A stretch of DNA of 64,000 nucleotides from Eopsaltria australis. Taxonomy: Eukaryota; Chordata; Aves; Passeriformes; Petroicidae. The notes below the pieces were generated by a model. The model worked only from the letters and a program-made list of their open reading frames with translations. It had not been told where the DNA came from and did not search any database. Shown here piece by piece: positions 26,597 through 38,782 of the stretch (position 1 is its first letter; each line of letters opens with the position of its first letter). The stretch spans positions 1,798,001 through 1,862,000 of the forward strand of contig JAVTVJ010000076.1 in the NCBI GenBank assembly GCA_034509425.1, read 5' to 3'. The translations under genes and the position numbers were made by a program.

Positions 26597-27659
26597 TCAG
26601 TCAGAGGAAGAAGGAAAAGCAAACTCTGGCCTGTAGTGCTGCTCACTTTGACTCTTTGAATCTCTGTGGGTGTGATTCTGGTCTGAAGAGGAGCTGGCAC
26701 TAATGTCTTCCAGAGTAAAACTGTTCCCTCTGAGGACTGTGCACTTATCTCCTTGCAGCACATACTCAGTGGGTGTTGAGAACTGTTTGAGAGCCCTGAC
26801 TTACCCATCATGTTGCGTCCTGAGCTCAGTGGGAGCTCAGTGAAAGCATCAGGAGCAGAATTTGGATTGTTTGGCAGATGAGATCTTGCCTCTGGTATGA
26901 TGATCATGAAACCTTGTCCCAGGTGCTGCTATGTTTGACCTGGACCAGGAGGGAGAATGATCTGGCACTTATAACTTTGATCAGACAGAAAGAGGGGACC
27001 TAGATCTAGTCCTGGATGTCCTCCTGGTGAGGTTTTAGGAGGATCTGTGGCAGACCTTCCTGCCACATGGGTGAAATAAATGCCATTACCATGAAGGAAT
27101 AGTCAATGCAAACAGAAATGCTTGCCCAAAGAAAGTGGTATATTCTAGCACCCTCCCTGACTTCAAGCACTGGCTTAGTACAGATGTTCAAACCCTTTAA
27201 ATGTGAACTAAACGCATGCAGATACTTTCACGGCCTGAAGGTCAGATTATAAGAGATTGTGAAGGGAACATGTTACTCCCTCCCTGGTCACAGTTAAAGA
27301 GACAATTATTAAGGAGGGATATGAGGCTGAAGAACCTGGGGAAAAGGAAAAGATGAAATCTGAGGTTGCATCAGGTAAAGACAGCTAACAGTTAAATCTT
27401 CAGTGGAGCAAGTCACCAGCCTCCCTGAATCTTACTTTGGGTTTGGGTCAGTCTTGGCTAATACACTCACTCACTGCTTTTGTATTCTGCTCAAGAGTAA
27501 TTTGCACATGTGGCTCTCATGTTGATTCTAGGGATCTGAAGGAGACCCAAAGGCTGTTACATGTAAATTCCGTGCAAAAGTCTGAAAGATTTGACAATTA
27601 TTCATTGCAAATTCCTTGATCTTAAAAACTGAATAGTACACAAACACCATTCACTGAAC

Positions 27660-27842
27660 AAGTGGTGGGGCATTGGAAAAGGCTGTCCAAGGAAGTGGTA
27701 GAATCAATATCCCTGGAGCTGTTCAAAACACATTTGGATGTGGCACTTGGGAAAATGGTTTAGTGGTGAACACAGTGGTGTTGGGTTTACAGTTGCACTC
27801 TATGATCTCATAGGTCTTTTCCAACCTTTTTGATTCTATAAT
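27660..27842 (+). mobile_element. CR1 LINE, 3' fragment
   Basis: A run of CR1 3' landmarks: GTGGTAGAATCAATATCCCT, GGAGCTGTTCAAAACACATT, TGGATGTGGCACTTGG, CATAGGTCTTTTCCAACC, ending TGATTCTATAA. It is 5'-truncated and antisense to GRM5 within the last intron. Confidence 0.93.
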
Positions 27843-28428
27843 TTGTCAATAAGGAGTGAGCCCTATAGCTAAAGAATTTCTGTGTCAGAACCTACTCACT
27901 ATTTACTAGGTAGTCAACACTGGACTGAAGTGTGCAGTCATTTATTGCCTCTATGAAAGGAGCACCACTTCTTTTCTTACATTGACATGAAACTGGGTTG
28001 TGGATAAATTGCAGTGATAATACTTTAAGATCCTGCTCTAACTGCATATTGATTGGAACTCTGTCAAGTTAACTGGAAACCACACAATGCTCACTACTTA
28101 AAAATAGAGAAACAAAGGTAGATCACAGACATAGAGTAGGAAGTCTAGAAATTGAATTGTTTACATTTACTATGCCTGGCTTTGCCTTGACTCTTCAACT
28201 ATGGGAAACTTCAAGACAGTGAAATTTTCAATTTTTCTTGTAAACAGATTTTGTCCCCATCAGGTGAAAACAGAAGAATTGCAGTTTTGAACTCCCAAAG
28301 AATTCCATTACAAAGTTTAGCTGAATACAAATTTTTCTACCCTACTGTGCTCTTCTGCATTCTACATTGCACTGAATAGGACACAGGAGAGTGCAGCAAA
28401 CTTCAATCAGTGATACCAAAATATTAGC

Positions 28429-28453
28429 TTTTTTTTTTTTTTTTTTTTTTTTT
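28429..28453. repeat. Poly-T run (25 bases)
   Basis: Twenty-five T residues on the plus strand, equal to a poly-A run on the GRM5 sense strand. No adjacent SINE or processed-gene sequence was recognised. Confidence 0.9.
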
Positions 28454-29998
28454 GTAAAACAAAGCCCTTTTCAGCACATTTTATTTTGTTGTTTTAATTT
28501 CTTTTGCTACAGGTTAATTAGGTTCAGCTTTATGCACAAGACAGATTTTCTGAGAACCAGACATAGCAATTGTTTCTCCATTGTCTTTACTAAAAGCTGC
28601 TTTGATTTTGATAGACTGGCTCTTTATCCCTGCCTGCTAGACCTACCGCAATATAATGTGTACAAGCAATGAAATTGGAATAAATGAGAGAACTTTTGAA
28701 GTAGCTGATATTTCAAATATTCCTTCTGCAGTTGTCCACTTGATGACAGAATAGCAATTAGTTTTGTTTCTCATTTTTTCCCTTACTGATTCTCTTTAGA
28801 AACACTTGAGTTTTGTCTCTAAGGCTTTTTCTCTGTATTCATGAGAGGTATTTTTATACACTTAGTTATAAAAAAGTATTCCACTCCCTCTACACATATA
28901 TTTTTTAACTGTATAGAATGGATCACTTTGTCTTTTGTTTTGGTTGAGGTAGTAGAAGTTTTGTGGTAGCATTTTTTCCTTTGTGACATGATTATTTATG
29001 AGATGATGCATAGGTCTGCCACAAGTATTTCTTAAACCAGGTGCTAGTGAAGCAAATTTGTTTTGTAAGGTCCTTCAAAATGCAGAAGAAATGAAAAACA
29101 GGAAGAGGAATTTACAGACACAGCAGCTGAAAACTCTCACATTTTAACAAGGGTGCTATTCTCATTAATTACCCAGAACTGCTAAAATTAATTCTGATGC
29201 TGAATGCCTAGGGACTGGTACTGGGAACAGTTACTGAAAGCATATGCAATTTGAAAACAAGTAAGTTTTTCTCTTAATATCTTTGACTGAACTAGGAAAA
29301 TCAGTTTAAAATTATGGAATTAATTATTTTTTAAGAAAGCTTAGAATGCATAACTGCATGCTGCATAGCATAGCATTACTCAGCACTGGAAACCAAAATA
29401 TAAGTGGAATCATAAAAATGTAAGGCAATTCTTTTCTCTATCACATACCAATATGGGTATGTAACTCCAGATTTGAAATGGTGTCTGCAAACAGACACAG
29501 GACAATAACTTGATGGAAACATGTATGATATGTTTGCAACCTGTCCTCACGTGACTACAATAAGGAATGATTTCAAATTCTTAAATTTTTAAGTCCATGA
29601 ATGAAAGTTCATATTTTAGAACACTGGTCTAAATTTTATGAAGCCAAAAAAATTGGTGGCAAATTTTTGCCCAGATGTTTCAATGACTGAATTGTTGCAA
29701 TTAATGTATAGCTGCAACAATGTGTAGACTTCTCATGTCTTTAAGGGAGAAGTCTTCCTGTGTTATCCCCAGAAGCAGCTGGCAGTGGTAAGCAGGATAA
29801 ACTTCTGCACTTGGCTCAGCCCATATAGCTTTTTGCTAAAGAGAACCCTTGTTATTCAAAGTAAATAGCAAGAACCTGTTCTTGTTTTAGACTCCTCCAC
29901 TGAAACTGTATTAAAGACTCAGTGATATAATTACTCTGCCTGAAAAGGATTTGTGGACTATCTGTAGACTTAATTCTGATTCTTCATAAGGGATGCTG

Positions 29999-30017
29999 TG
30001 TTTGTGTGTGTGTGTGA
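29999..30017. repeat. Short (GT)n microsatellite
   Basis: About eight GT units within the last GRM5 intron. Confidence 0.8.
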
Positions 30018-33000
30018 TGAATTCAAGTATGGGCACATATGCGTTTTCCTCCATCTTGCCACTTGCAGTCTCATATCATTATTCCTTTTTCTTGTAGTGA
30101 CCTAAGTTCTTCATCCCTGGGGGAATGCAAGTGCCTTGCAACATGCTAAAAACACTGAAACGAAATAAATGGTAGAAGTGGTGAACTCCAGTGCATAACT
30201 ATGAAGAAGCAAGCCATGGTTTCTCCCAGAAATATAGGACAACCTGGATAACTGGATGCAGAACCAAAGATGTCTAAATTAGGCCAGTTCTACCACTGTA
30301 ATGTTTTATGTTGTGGCTATTCCTCTAATTTTAAAAAGCTTTTAAGACAACCTCTACACACCTATGTAATTGTTTCCCTAGCTAAAACACAATTCTGCCA
30401 CACACAAATAACCTACTAGTGATATATCACTCAAGTAATTATTTTAAATTATTCTCATAATGCTTTTTCTATGGAGATAAATGTCAAAAAAAAACGAAAA
30501 AGAGGAATGATACAGGGAAAAAACATTTTTGTCATGTCTTGAGTTCTAGAAATAAACAATGTTTTGTAATTATTTTTCATAGTAGTTTTCTGTTATGAAC
30601 AGCAAGAGCAATTATTTATATTACTCCACAAACCATAATCTGTTGATACCTCCTTTGCTCATGAAAATCCCAGCTGACATTTATATGAATGACTTTAATA
30701 TGTAAGTATGAAAGAAGCTGAGAGAGAGCTGATGGGAAAAACGTTTGCCAGTGACCTCCCAATGCAGCCACCAGTGATGCTAATTCTGGCAGCTGCTTCA
30801 GCAGCATGCCTGGTTAGATTGGGAAATCTGAATATCTGAATGAAACATTTCTAGTACATCAGTGATCTTTATCCAAAATGCAAAAATGATCCTGGTATCA
30901 GATGTAAATTCTTTCCTCTACTACCATGACCTCATCGTGATGGTAAATTAAAGTAAGTATGGCTTTGTTATGCTTTTTGTCTGAAAAATGCCCTTTAAAG
31001 CATCTCTGAGCACATCTCTGCTACACTGGAGCATTCTATTCACAGGATCGAGAGAGCACAATGGCACCTCTTGAGCTCTGAGTTCTGCTTTCTGATGCAG
31101 AATGTGCTTTAAGTTGTTTTCAGCATTACATGGTCCACAGGATTTTTATTGTTTTCATTGCTAAAGGTATGAAATGGAAACTGGGAAAAATAGAAACCTT
31201 ACCTGACACTGAAATCAAGTATACAAGCAGTGCACAAGAAAAAGAAACACAAAAACCACACACACACAACAAAAAAACGATCAACCAAGCAACCCCAAAA
31301 AAAAATTAACTCTCTCAGTTGTATCTCCTAAGTCAAGAGTTGATTTGACTTCTAACCTCTGCAAAGAGCATGCAATTTGAGGAATTTTAGATGTTTGCCA
31401 TGCCTGATAAATAATTACAGAAGTATTTTTGCACATGGGACTTATCAGCAGGAAAATTACTCCTGTGAATTATTAAGTAGTTTCTTATTCATTGCGTTTA
31501 ATCAAATCAGAAATGCAAATATGATGCAAGAACTGCAAAAGAAATGATGCTGTGATGCCTGCTTTGTGAAGGCTTCATAAAACATTTCATTCCATAGTTG
31601 ATTTTATCATATATATGTAAATGATGCTCACAGGTGATGGAGGATGTTATTACTTCCCTTAATTAGAAATAGCCTTACAAGGCATCACAGAGTGTACCCA
31701 CTACTTCTATTTTTATGTCACTTCACGTCTTGAAGAATCCAAAGCCAGTTGAAATACAAATATAAAGGGATAGTTAGGCCCTGATTTGAAAAATATTCAC
31801 ACTACGGTTGGAACATAAATAAAATGTTGGACAAGGGATTTGAGGACATAAGCTGAATGCTTCCCAGTATGAATTGCACGGTATTATTTAGACTGAAAGA
31901 CTGTAAGTGGGATTTGGTCAGTATCATGGGACCTCTTTGTCCTGTGAGATGATGACTTTTTTCATCATTCACAAATAGTCAGTCCCCTCTATTTGTCTTT
32001 TTCCTACTGCTCTTCATCTCGATGACTTCTAGCACTGGTCTGATACCTACTGAGACGTGAGAATGGTACCTGCTTTCTGTCCTGCAATGTCTGAGATCTC
32101 TCTGGGAGATTCCCAGGCTATTCAGTGCCAACTCTACTGAGCTCACAAAATGGACAAGGACCATTTGCCAGGACATTGTGGCTGGAGACAACAAAACGCA
32201 GCCATCAAATGCAATTGCACTCTCTGTTAAGCAGCAGGTCTTCTTAACTGTTTGAGTAGGTCTTGCAGCTGACAGTCTTGCTGTGGAACTATTAGACTGA
32301 CACAGTTTCCAGTCTTTTTGACTGTTAGGGCATCCTCTTTAACAGGAACCTTTTTCTCCTCTCTACTTGACTCAGATCGATTACAGTCTGGAATGCAAAC
32401 AGATTCTTCACTGTGAAGATATAAAAAAGAAGTTTTTCAAGTGTGTATATATGGCCAGGGAAAACAGAGCTGAATACTGTAAAACAAAATACAGTTGTCT
32501 GACAATTACATGTACTTTTCCACTCTTCAAAATTCCGTTATATATTGACTGAAGATAGCTTTTAAATGAAGAATGAATATTTCTGAAGGCAATGCAATGT
32601 AAGAAAAAAATCCAGATGACACATGGACAAAAAGCCATTCCAGTTGACAAAAATTTCTTTGTGTACAACACTCAGCAATAAATGTTTCTGATGGCATTTT
32701 AACTGCAGGAACCCTCAGGTGTGTGAATGCTGTACCCAAGGGAAACATAACACTGTGCAAGGGTCTCCCTGAACACCTTCCTGCAATGATAAAATTTCCC
32801 AAGTGATGTAACACTCGGGAAAAATGGCAGTTTAATTTGATCACCCTATGCTCTAAGGTCACATTTATAAATTTCCTCTTCCTCATAAGGAACGAGTAGA
32901 TCTTTTAATAAATGACAAAATGGCTCTTACACTTAGTAGAACATAACACAATGACACAATGCTTCTTAAGGGCATTGTTTTACGAAAGATGTGTAACCAT

Positions 33001-33857
33001 CTTTGACATATATGTGCTTATTCATGTATGAAAGGACGCGTATGGAAAAATGAAATTGCTGTCCCGTGGGAGAGTTCAACTCTTGGACTCAAAATGAGAA
33101 GAATTGCTGAAATCTCCAGTTATTTCACAGAATTATGTAGTTCGAAATACTTCAACAGAAAAACATCAAAATGGCCATACTAAAGCACTTAATCCCAACA
33201 ACATCGAAAAAATCTAGTGTTTGGTATTCATTAAATTATTGGTGCTTAATGTCATGCAAAATATAGTGGCAAAAATAAGTATATGAATTAAATTAAATGG
33301 GGAAAGAAATGAAAAAGATTCTTTAAACTTTATTTGAAATTACTTTGAAACCTTTCCTTAAAAAACTCAGCACTTTTCCATAAGATATTTTGATTGAGAA
33401 GAACCAACATTTTCATATTGAAAATGTTTTCATCAATCAGTTTTTCTCTGCTCTTTTAAAAAATTGTTTTGGTTAGACTTAATGTAAACCCTAATATGTA
33501 GTGGACCTACCCTTACTCCAGGTTTGAATGCTGTTTCTTTTCATCTGCCCGATTGGCTTAACGAGTCAGGTGTAAGATTTCTCCTCCCCAAAGCACCATA
33601 TTACAACAACATTGCACAGGACACGTGGTTCAGATCACTGGAATGAACATGGTGCAGGGTTTTTTTGGTAGTCAGATGGAACACAGAAATCAGCAGTGGC
33701 AACATGTTTTCTTTTTTTTTTTTTTTCCCTTTTCTAAACATACTTTATGGGATACACAGGAATTACAGACAGAGGATCTAGCCTGGAATTGTCCAGAGCT
33801 GCTCCTTCTGTTCACAGACATATCACACTGACCTAAGGCCACTTGCTCTTTGCTTAC

Positions 33858-33956
33858 CTGGTCATTGTAGCTCGCCCACCATTCCCCATACTCCCTTTTG
33901 GGGTGAAACACTCTATTTCCGACTTGTGCGGGGGGGCCAGTCTCCTGCCTTTGTAC
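33858..33956 (-). CDS. GRM5: GRM5 alternative cassette exon (mGluR5b insert)
   Basis: This small exon encodes the insert that turns mGluR5a into mGluR5b. Minus-strand translation gives YKGRRLAPPHKSEIECFTPK then GSMGNGGRATMT, with split codons at both ends (AG|G and AG|C). The acceptor AG is at 33958-33957 and the donor GT at 33857-33856 (CCAG|GTAAGC). At 99 nt it is one codon longer than the 96-nt, 32-residue mammalian insert as I remember it. The extra codon lies where mammals have LAQHK and this window has LAPPHK, in a run of seven C. Skipping the exon keeps the frame, so both isoforms are possible. In mammals the b form becomes predominant in mature brain, and the insert affects trafficking. 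The upstream pyrimidine tract is weak, as expected for a regulated exon, though that is inference. Confidence 0.93.
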
Positions 33957-36900
33957 CTAATAAATCACGACAACAACAGGAGCAAACAGAGAGAGGTGAT
34001 TGTGTGCTCAGCTTTCTTTGACAGCTGCTGTGCAAAGGGCCATGCACGTGAATGTTACTGTGGCAGTGGGAGAGAAGAGTGCAAAGCAGCTGTGGGAGTG
34101 GTGGAATAACTGCATAAAACCCCAGAGCAGTGTTAGAGCAAACAGGGTTATGCAAGGCAGGTGCTCAGCATTTTCTTTATATATATGTATATCTGTATCT
34201 CTATATAGGAGGAGCCAAAGAGTTTTACAGAACAAATAACATGCTAAGACTTCAACAGTATTTTTTGTAGTTAGACCAAAACAGTTAGAGAGAAACAGTT
34301 TAGGGGAACAAACACTTAAATTAAAAATCAGTGGGAAATCAACTGGTGGCCATGTTCTCAGTCCTAACTTATTTCCCTGATCCTGCATCTCTGTAACACA
34401 TGGCTTGTCCCACTTTTCAAAGCAAGCACCAGTGTAGTGGATTGGTTGGGTAAAATTTGTGTGGGCTCACAGCTCACATTGTGAATGGGACTTCATCTCT
34501 CCACTGGCAACAAATAGAAGTTAGATGACTTGCTGAGATCTAGACATAAAGTCAAGTGAAATCAACCCAAAACCTAGAGCCCAGTGCAGTACTATGCATA
34601 TATTATGTACAAGACCTCACACTTGAATAAAAAAAATTCACTTGGATAAACAGTTTAATACTTGATCATCTAATTAATTCATGGATAGGATACAAGATAA
34701 GACCTGGTCGTTGTTTACTCACTGAACACTCAGTTGGGATGTGAGTAATCTAGAGGTCTCACACTGTCTTTCCTCCCAGCAGAGAACTTCACGCTAATTA
34801 CACAAATTCTTGTGCTAGGTATTGAAATACCTATTTAAGTCCTTTAAGAAAAAAATTGGGCAAAATATCTGCACGTGTCTTCCCAAAGAGTTTGTGATAT
34901 CCCACCCCTAAATCCTATGGGCTGCACTGTGGGCTTTTAACATACTTCTGTGGGGAAGCTTGTGCATTTAACACTGCTAAAATCACAGAATAAAGGACTT
35001 TTTTGTTTCTTGTTCATTAATCTGATCTAGATAACAAAATTACCTTGAAGAGAACTACCCTGAAAAAAAGAAATAACCTAAGTACAGAGAAAGTGAACTA
35101 AATATTGGATGCCGTTGTAGCAGCCCCTCAGATGCGAGTGTGTATTGCATAAATCACTGATGAAGAAGCTTAGTGAATTTGAGAGTGAACCAGAGACAGT
35201 AAAATGAGGTGTATAAGTGCAAAGTCCTTTTGTTTACAAATTATGACCTTACTGAAAGGAGGAACAACAGCAATTCTGCAGGCTAGCTACGAAGGTTTTA
35301 AGGCAATCCAGAGTGTGGTATATGTAGTGCTGCCAGACAGGCACAGGACAAACACGTACTAAATGGAAGTCAATTCCTAGAGAAGAGGAAAAAGTGGGTG
35401 GGCTTAGAGAGTAGATAAATTTACTGAAAAATACAAATGAAGTCAAACTGGATCATACAAAATTAATTGGGATAGCCAGAGAAAAAGAGGAGAGAGAAAA
35501 GAATGTGTAGACTTTCACAGGCAAGAAAATGAAATAAACTTGGAGTGAAGGTATTAGACATCAAAGAAAGTAGAATTGAAGAGGAGAAGGACAGAAACAC
35601 AGTTATGTTTAGACTAAATAACCAAAAGAGATACTTTGTCTGGCAAAGCAGAAGGAAAAAATCAAAACTAGGAAAAACTGGAAGACTCTACAGGCTTACA
35701 ATAACCAGGATTCTATAAAGTAGCCAAAAAAAGGAAACAAGAGGAAAATGTCCTTGGTAACTCCATCCTGAAGAGCTCCAGGTTAGGATGGATGTGACCC
35801 AGGTAAATAAACCCCGCAACTACCCATTTCACATTAGCATAAATTTCACTACAGTGAAAATCAGCAAAGACATTGCTATGAATCTCTCAAATTTATCCAC
35901 CCACTCAAGAGCAAATTGCACCTTCAGAAACAACACGTCTCATAAAACCTCAAAGTCTTGAGCCATAGTAACTGCTACGCTGCCATTCATTCAGTGCTAA
36001 ATGTCCAGGTAATTATGAAAACAGTGAGCAAACTCTAATCAATCCTCCTGGTGTGGAAAGTGCATCTAAAAGTTGAAAGGAAGCTGCAAAATTCTTTGAG
36101 TGACCATTCTGTAATGGCACACCAAAACTTCTGCATGAAAAGGGTTTTCAGCTTTCAGAGCAGACATGAGAAATGACTTTTCCTCAGAATATATTGCATT
36201 ACAAAAATGTCTCCTTCCTGGTTGTTAAAACCAAGCATTGCTTTAAAAGAGCCAATGTGTTGAGAGGGAGAATCCTCAGGCATTTATTTGCAGTTGACAT
36301 AAGAAATACTAATGTGAAAATTAATTGGGTATTTGGCTGGTATTATGAAGGAGGCATAAAGCACTACAGTGTGAGCAGTATTATCAAGAACAAATTTATT
36401 TTGTCCTATTCTTCAACTACAGGACTATATATTGGTTAGAAAGAGAGAAGACTGATTCTGTGCAGAAAGGCAGCTACTAAATTCTGTTAAAGTATTTAAA
36501 ATATTTTCGGTCATCTTTAAGGCTTTTTTTACACCTTTAGATGGGAAATTGGGATCTGTGTCTTTATTTTTGCACAGTTGTCTTAAGGAAAATATTTAAT
36601 GATAAATACTAATATGTTTTATAAATACCGATTAGTGACAGGAAATTTGGGAAGTAATTCCCAGTGACTCAGTTGCTGCAGAGCTTTCCCATTTACCAAA
36701 TATTTGGCCACGTCACTTTACCTTGCACAGCAGTGCTCTCTCCAGAGGGCCTCACGAGAGAGAAAGAAACTTACTCCTGGTCTGAGAAACCACGACTGCA
36801 CTGCCTTGGCTTTTAGTGAAGTCAATGTACATGCCATACATGGTAGGAAACGCCAGTGCAACTGCTCAGGTTTGAAGGAATTCTAGACCTTTCTCTGGCC

Positions 36901-37075
36901 TTCTTCACCTTCCAACAAAACTCCTCTTGTAGAGCAATATTAATGGATGCCATGGGAAACAAAGGGGGAATATGGGAATCCTTATCCTGAATGAGTTCAG
37001 CAGTGATTCACTAAAATCTGTAGAAACGAGCTTTTATGGATGTGTATATGTGTAGATGTAGATTCTTACTTTTTG

Positions 37076-37122
37076 TCCTGTTTTGGTTTGGGGTTTTTTT
37101 GGTTTTGTGTTTTGGTTTTTTT
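37076..37122. repeat. T/G-rich low-complexity block
   Basis: Runs of T broken by GG pairs (TTTTGGTTTGGGG type) on the plus strand, similar in texture to 16622-16770. Confidence 0.75.
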
Positions 37123-38756
37123 TTCTTTTGTTCCTATGCTGACAAGAGTCTCTAGATATGGGGTTTTTTCAGACTATGCCTTCACAGTAGATCCAGGTGC
37201 TGATATCCTGGTGGTCTTGACTTCATGTTAGGGTGAGACTCATCTGTGAAATGATGAAAAACTTGCATTTCAAAGCAGCAGAGTTAAGCTAGCCTTTAGA
37301 TTAGGTAAGACAATACATATTTCAAGATTTCTGCATAAATGCTAAAGAATGGAATATGAAAAATATTTTGTTTTTTAGGGGCTGCTTTGGACTACAAACA
37401 TTCTGTGTTCTTGAAAATCAATTCTGTGAGATTGACCATGCTATCTTGAAATCACAGCATATTGCACTGAATATTTTTAAGGGGTCTCTGTTTATTGTGT
37501 GAATTTTCCCCATTTATGTAATGACTAAAATAAATTGTATATTATTAAGCTGGCCACATTTTTCACTTTAAAAACAATTAACATATAAATATTACTTGCT
37601 TATTAACAGAATTTCAGCAAATGAAATTGCTTTACAGCCAAACTTGCAGCTTATTTTTTTTCAAGTGCAGCATAATATTTTACTTTTTTAAAGCTTATTC
37701 TAATTAAGCAATCATATTTAATTCCTGAATTGGTGAACTAAAATGACATTTTTGATGGAATGATACACAAAGCATTATACTGACTCGAGGGAAGATTAGA
37801 CTGATAGCAAAATATTACCAGTCTGTTTAATTCCTTTTTTTCAGAAAGGGTTTTTCTGAAATGTTAAACAAACCATTGTATAGGATTTTTGTACATTAGA
37901 GTCTTACCTATATAAACGTTCAATATATAATGCTATAGTCAACACTGTAGCAGATTAAAAGAGCCTTGTGTTTATATATTTTAATAGACATCTGCCTTAA
38001 ATTTCAGTCACAGTCATGAAAAGGTATCCGTCACCAAACACAGCTCTCAGCCAGATGAAATGCCAGCTGTTCTACCTGTACACGTCAACATTCAGGATAC
38101 AAGTACAAAAACCATTCATTATAATTCATACAGGTGTTTTCACAGTGGCAGATTGCTTTGTGACTAGGTGGACCTTGGAAGGAGGGTGCATGTCCTAGCC
38201 TTCTGCTTATCAGATTAATTACAGTGCATTAAATTAATTATAATGTCACTTTGTATCAAAGTTTGTTCTAGAAAGAAGCAGAAGTTCGTTTGGTAGACAA
38301 ACCTGGTAGACAGAACCTACATCATGCATGCTAATGAACATGAGACCATCTGCATGGCTTCTCTGGGTGCTCTCCAGCATGTGTGATAAAGTATATGGTG
38401 GCATTTATTTGTCATCAGAATTTTGGGAGACAGGCTTGAAGATGAAAAAAATGTAAAAGGGATAAACACTCTTATTAAAAAATAGGAATTCTTTCTTTCC
38501 CTAAATAAGTGTAAAACTGCTGGGTCCCATCTTCACTGTTTCTTCCTTTTATTTTTTGCTACTGCAAGACTGCATTTTGCAACCTAAAGCATATTTGGGT
38601 AACAGTAGGCAGGGAACTGTTCACAATACCATTTAATTTGCAGACTTCAGCTGAGATATTTGTTTCAAAATGATGGTAACAGTGTCTTAATAACATAAAT
38701 AATGCCAAATATTAGGCTTGAAGACATGTGCTCTGTTAATGCAGCCAAAAAATTAT

Positions 38757-38782
38757 ATCAATCAATCAATCAATCAATCAAT
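38757..38782. repeat. (TCAA)n tetranucleotide microsatellite
   Basis: About six perfect TCAA units in the intron between the 7TM exon and the cassette exon. Confidence 0.9.

Larger units (their letters stand above)
24758..33857 (-). other. GRM5: GRM5 intron between mGluR5b cassette and terminal exon
   Basis: This 9.1-kb intron runs from GT at 33857-33856 to AG at 24759-24758. I see no further exon. It contains a CR1 fragment (27660-27842), a 25-bp tandem repeat (26539-26596), a 25-base T run (28429-28453), a short GT run near 30000, an A/C-rich stretch near 31250-31310, and otherwise unique AT-rich sequence. When the cassette is skipped this is part of a 21.4-kb intron. Confidence 0.9.
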
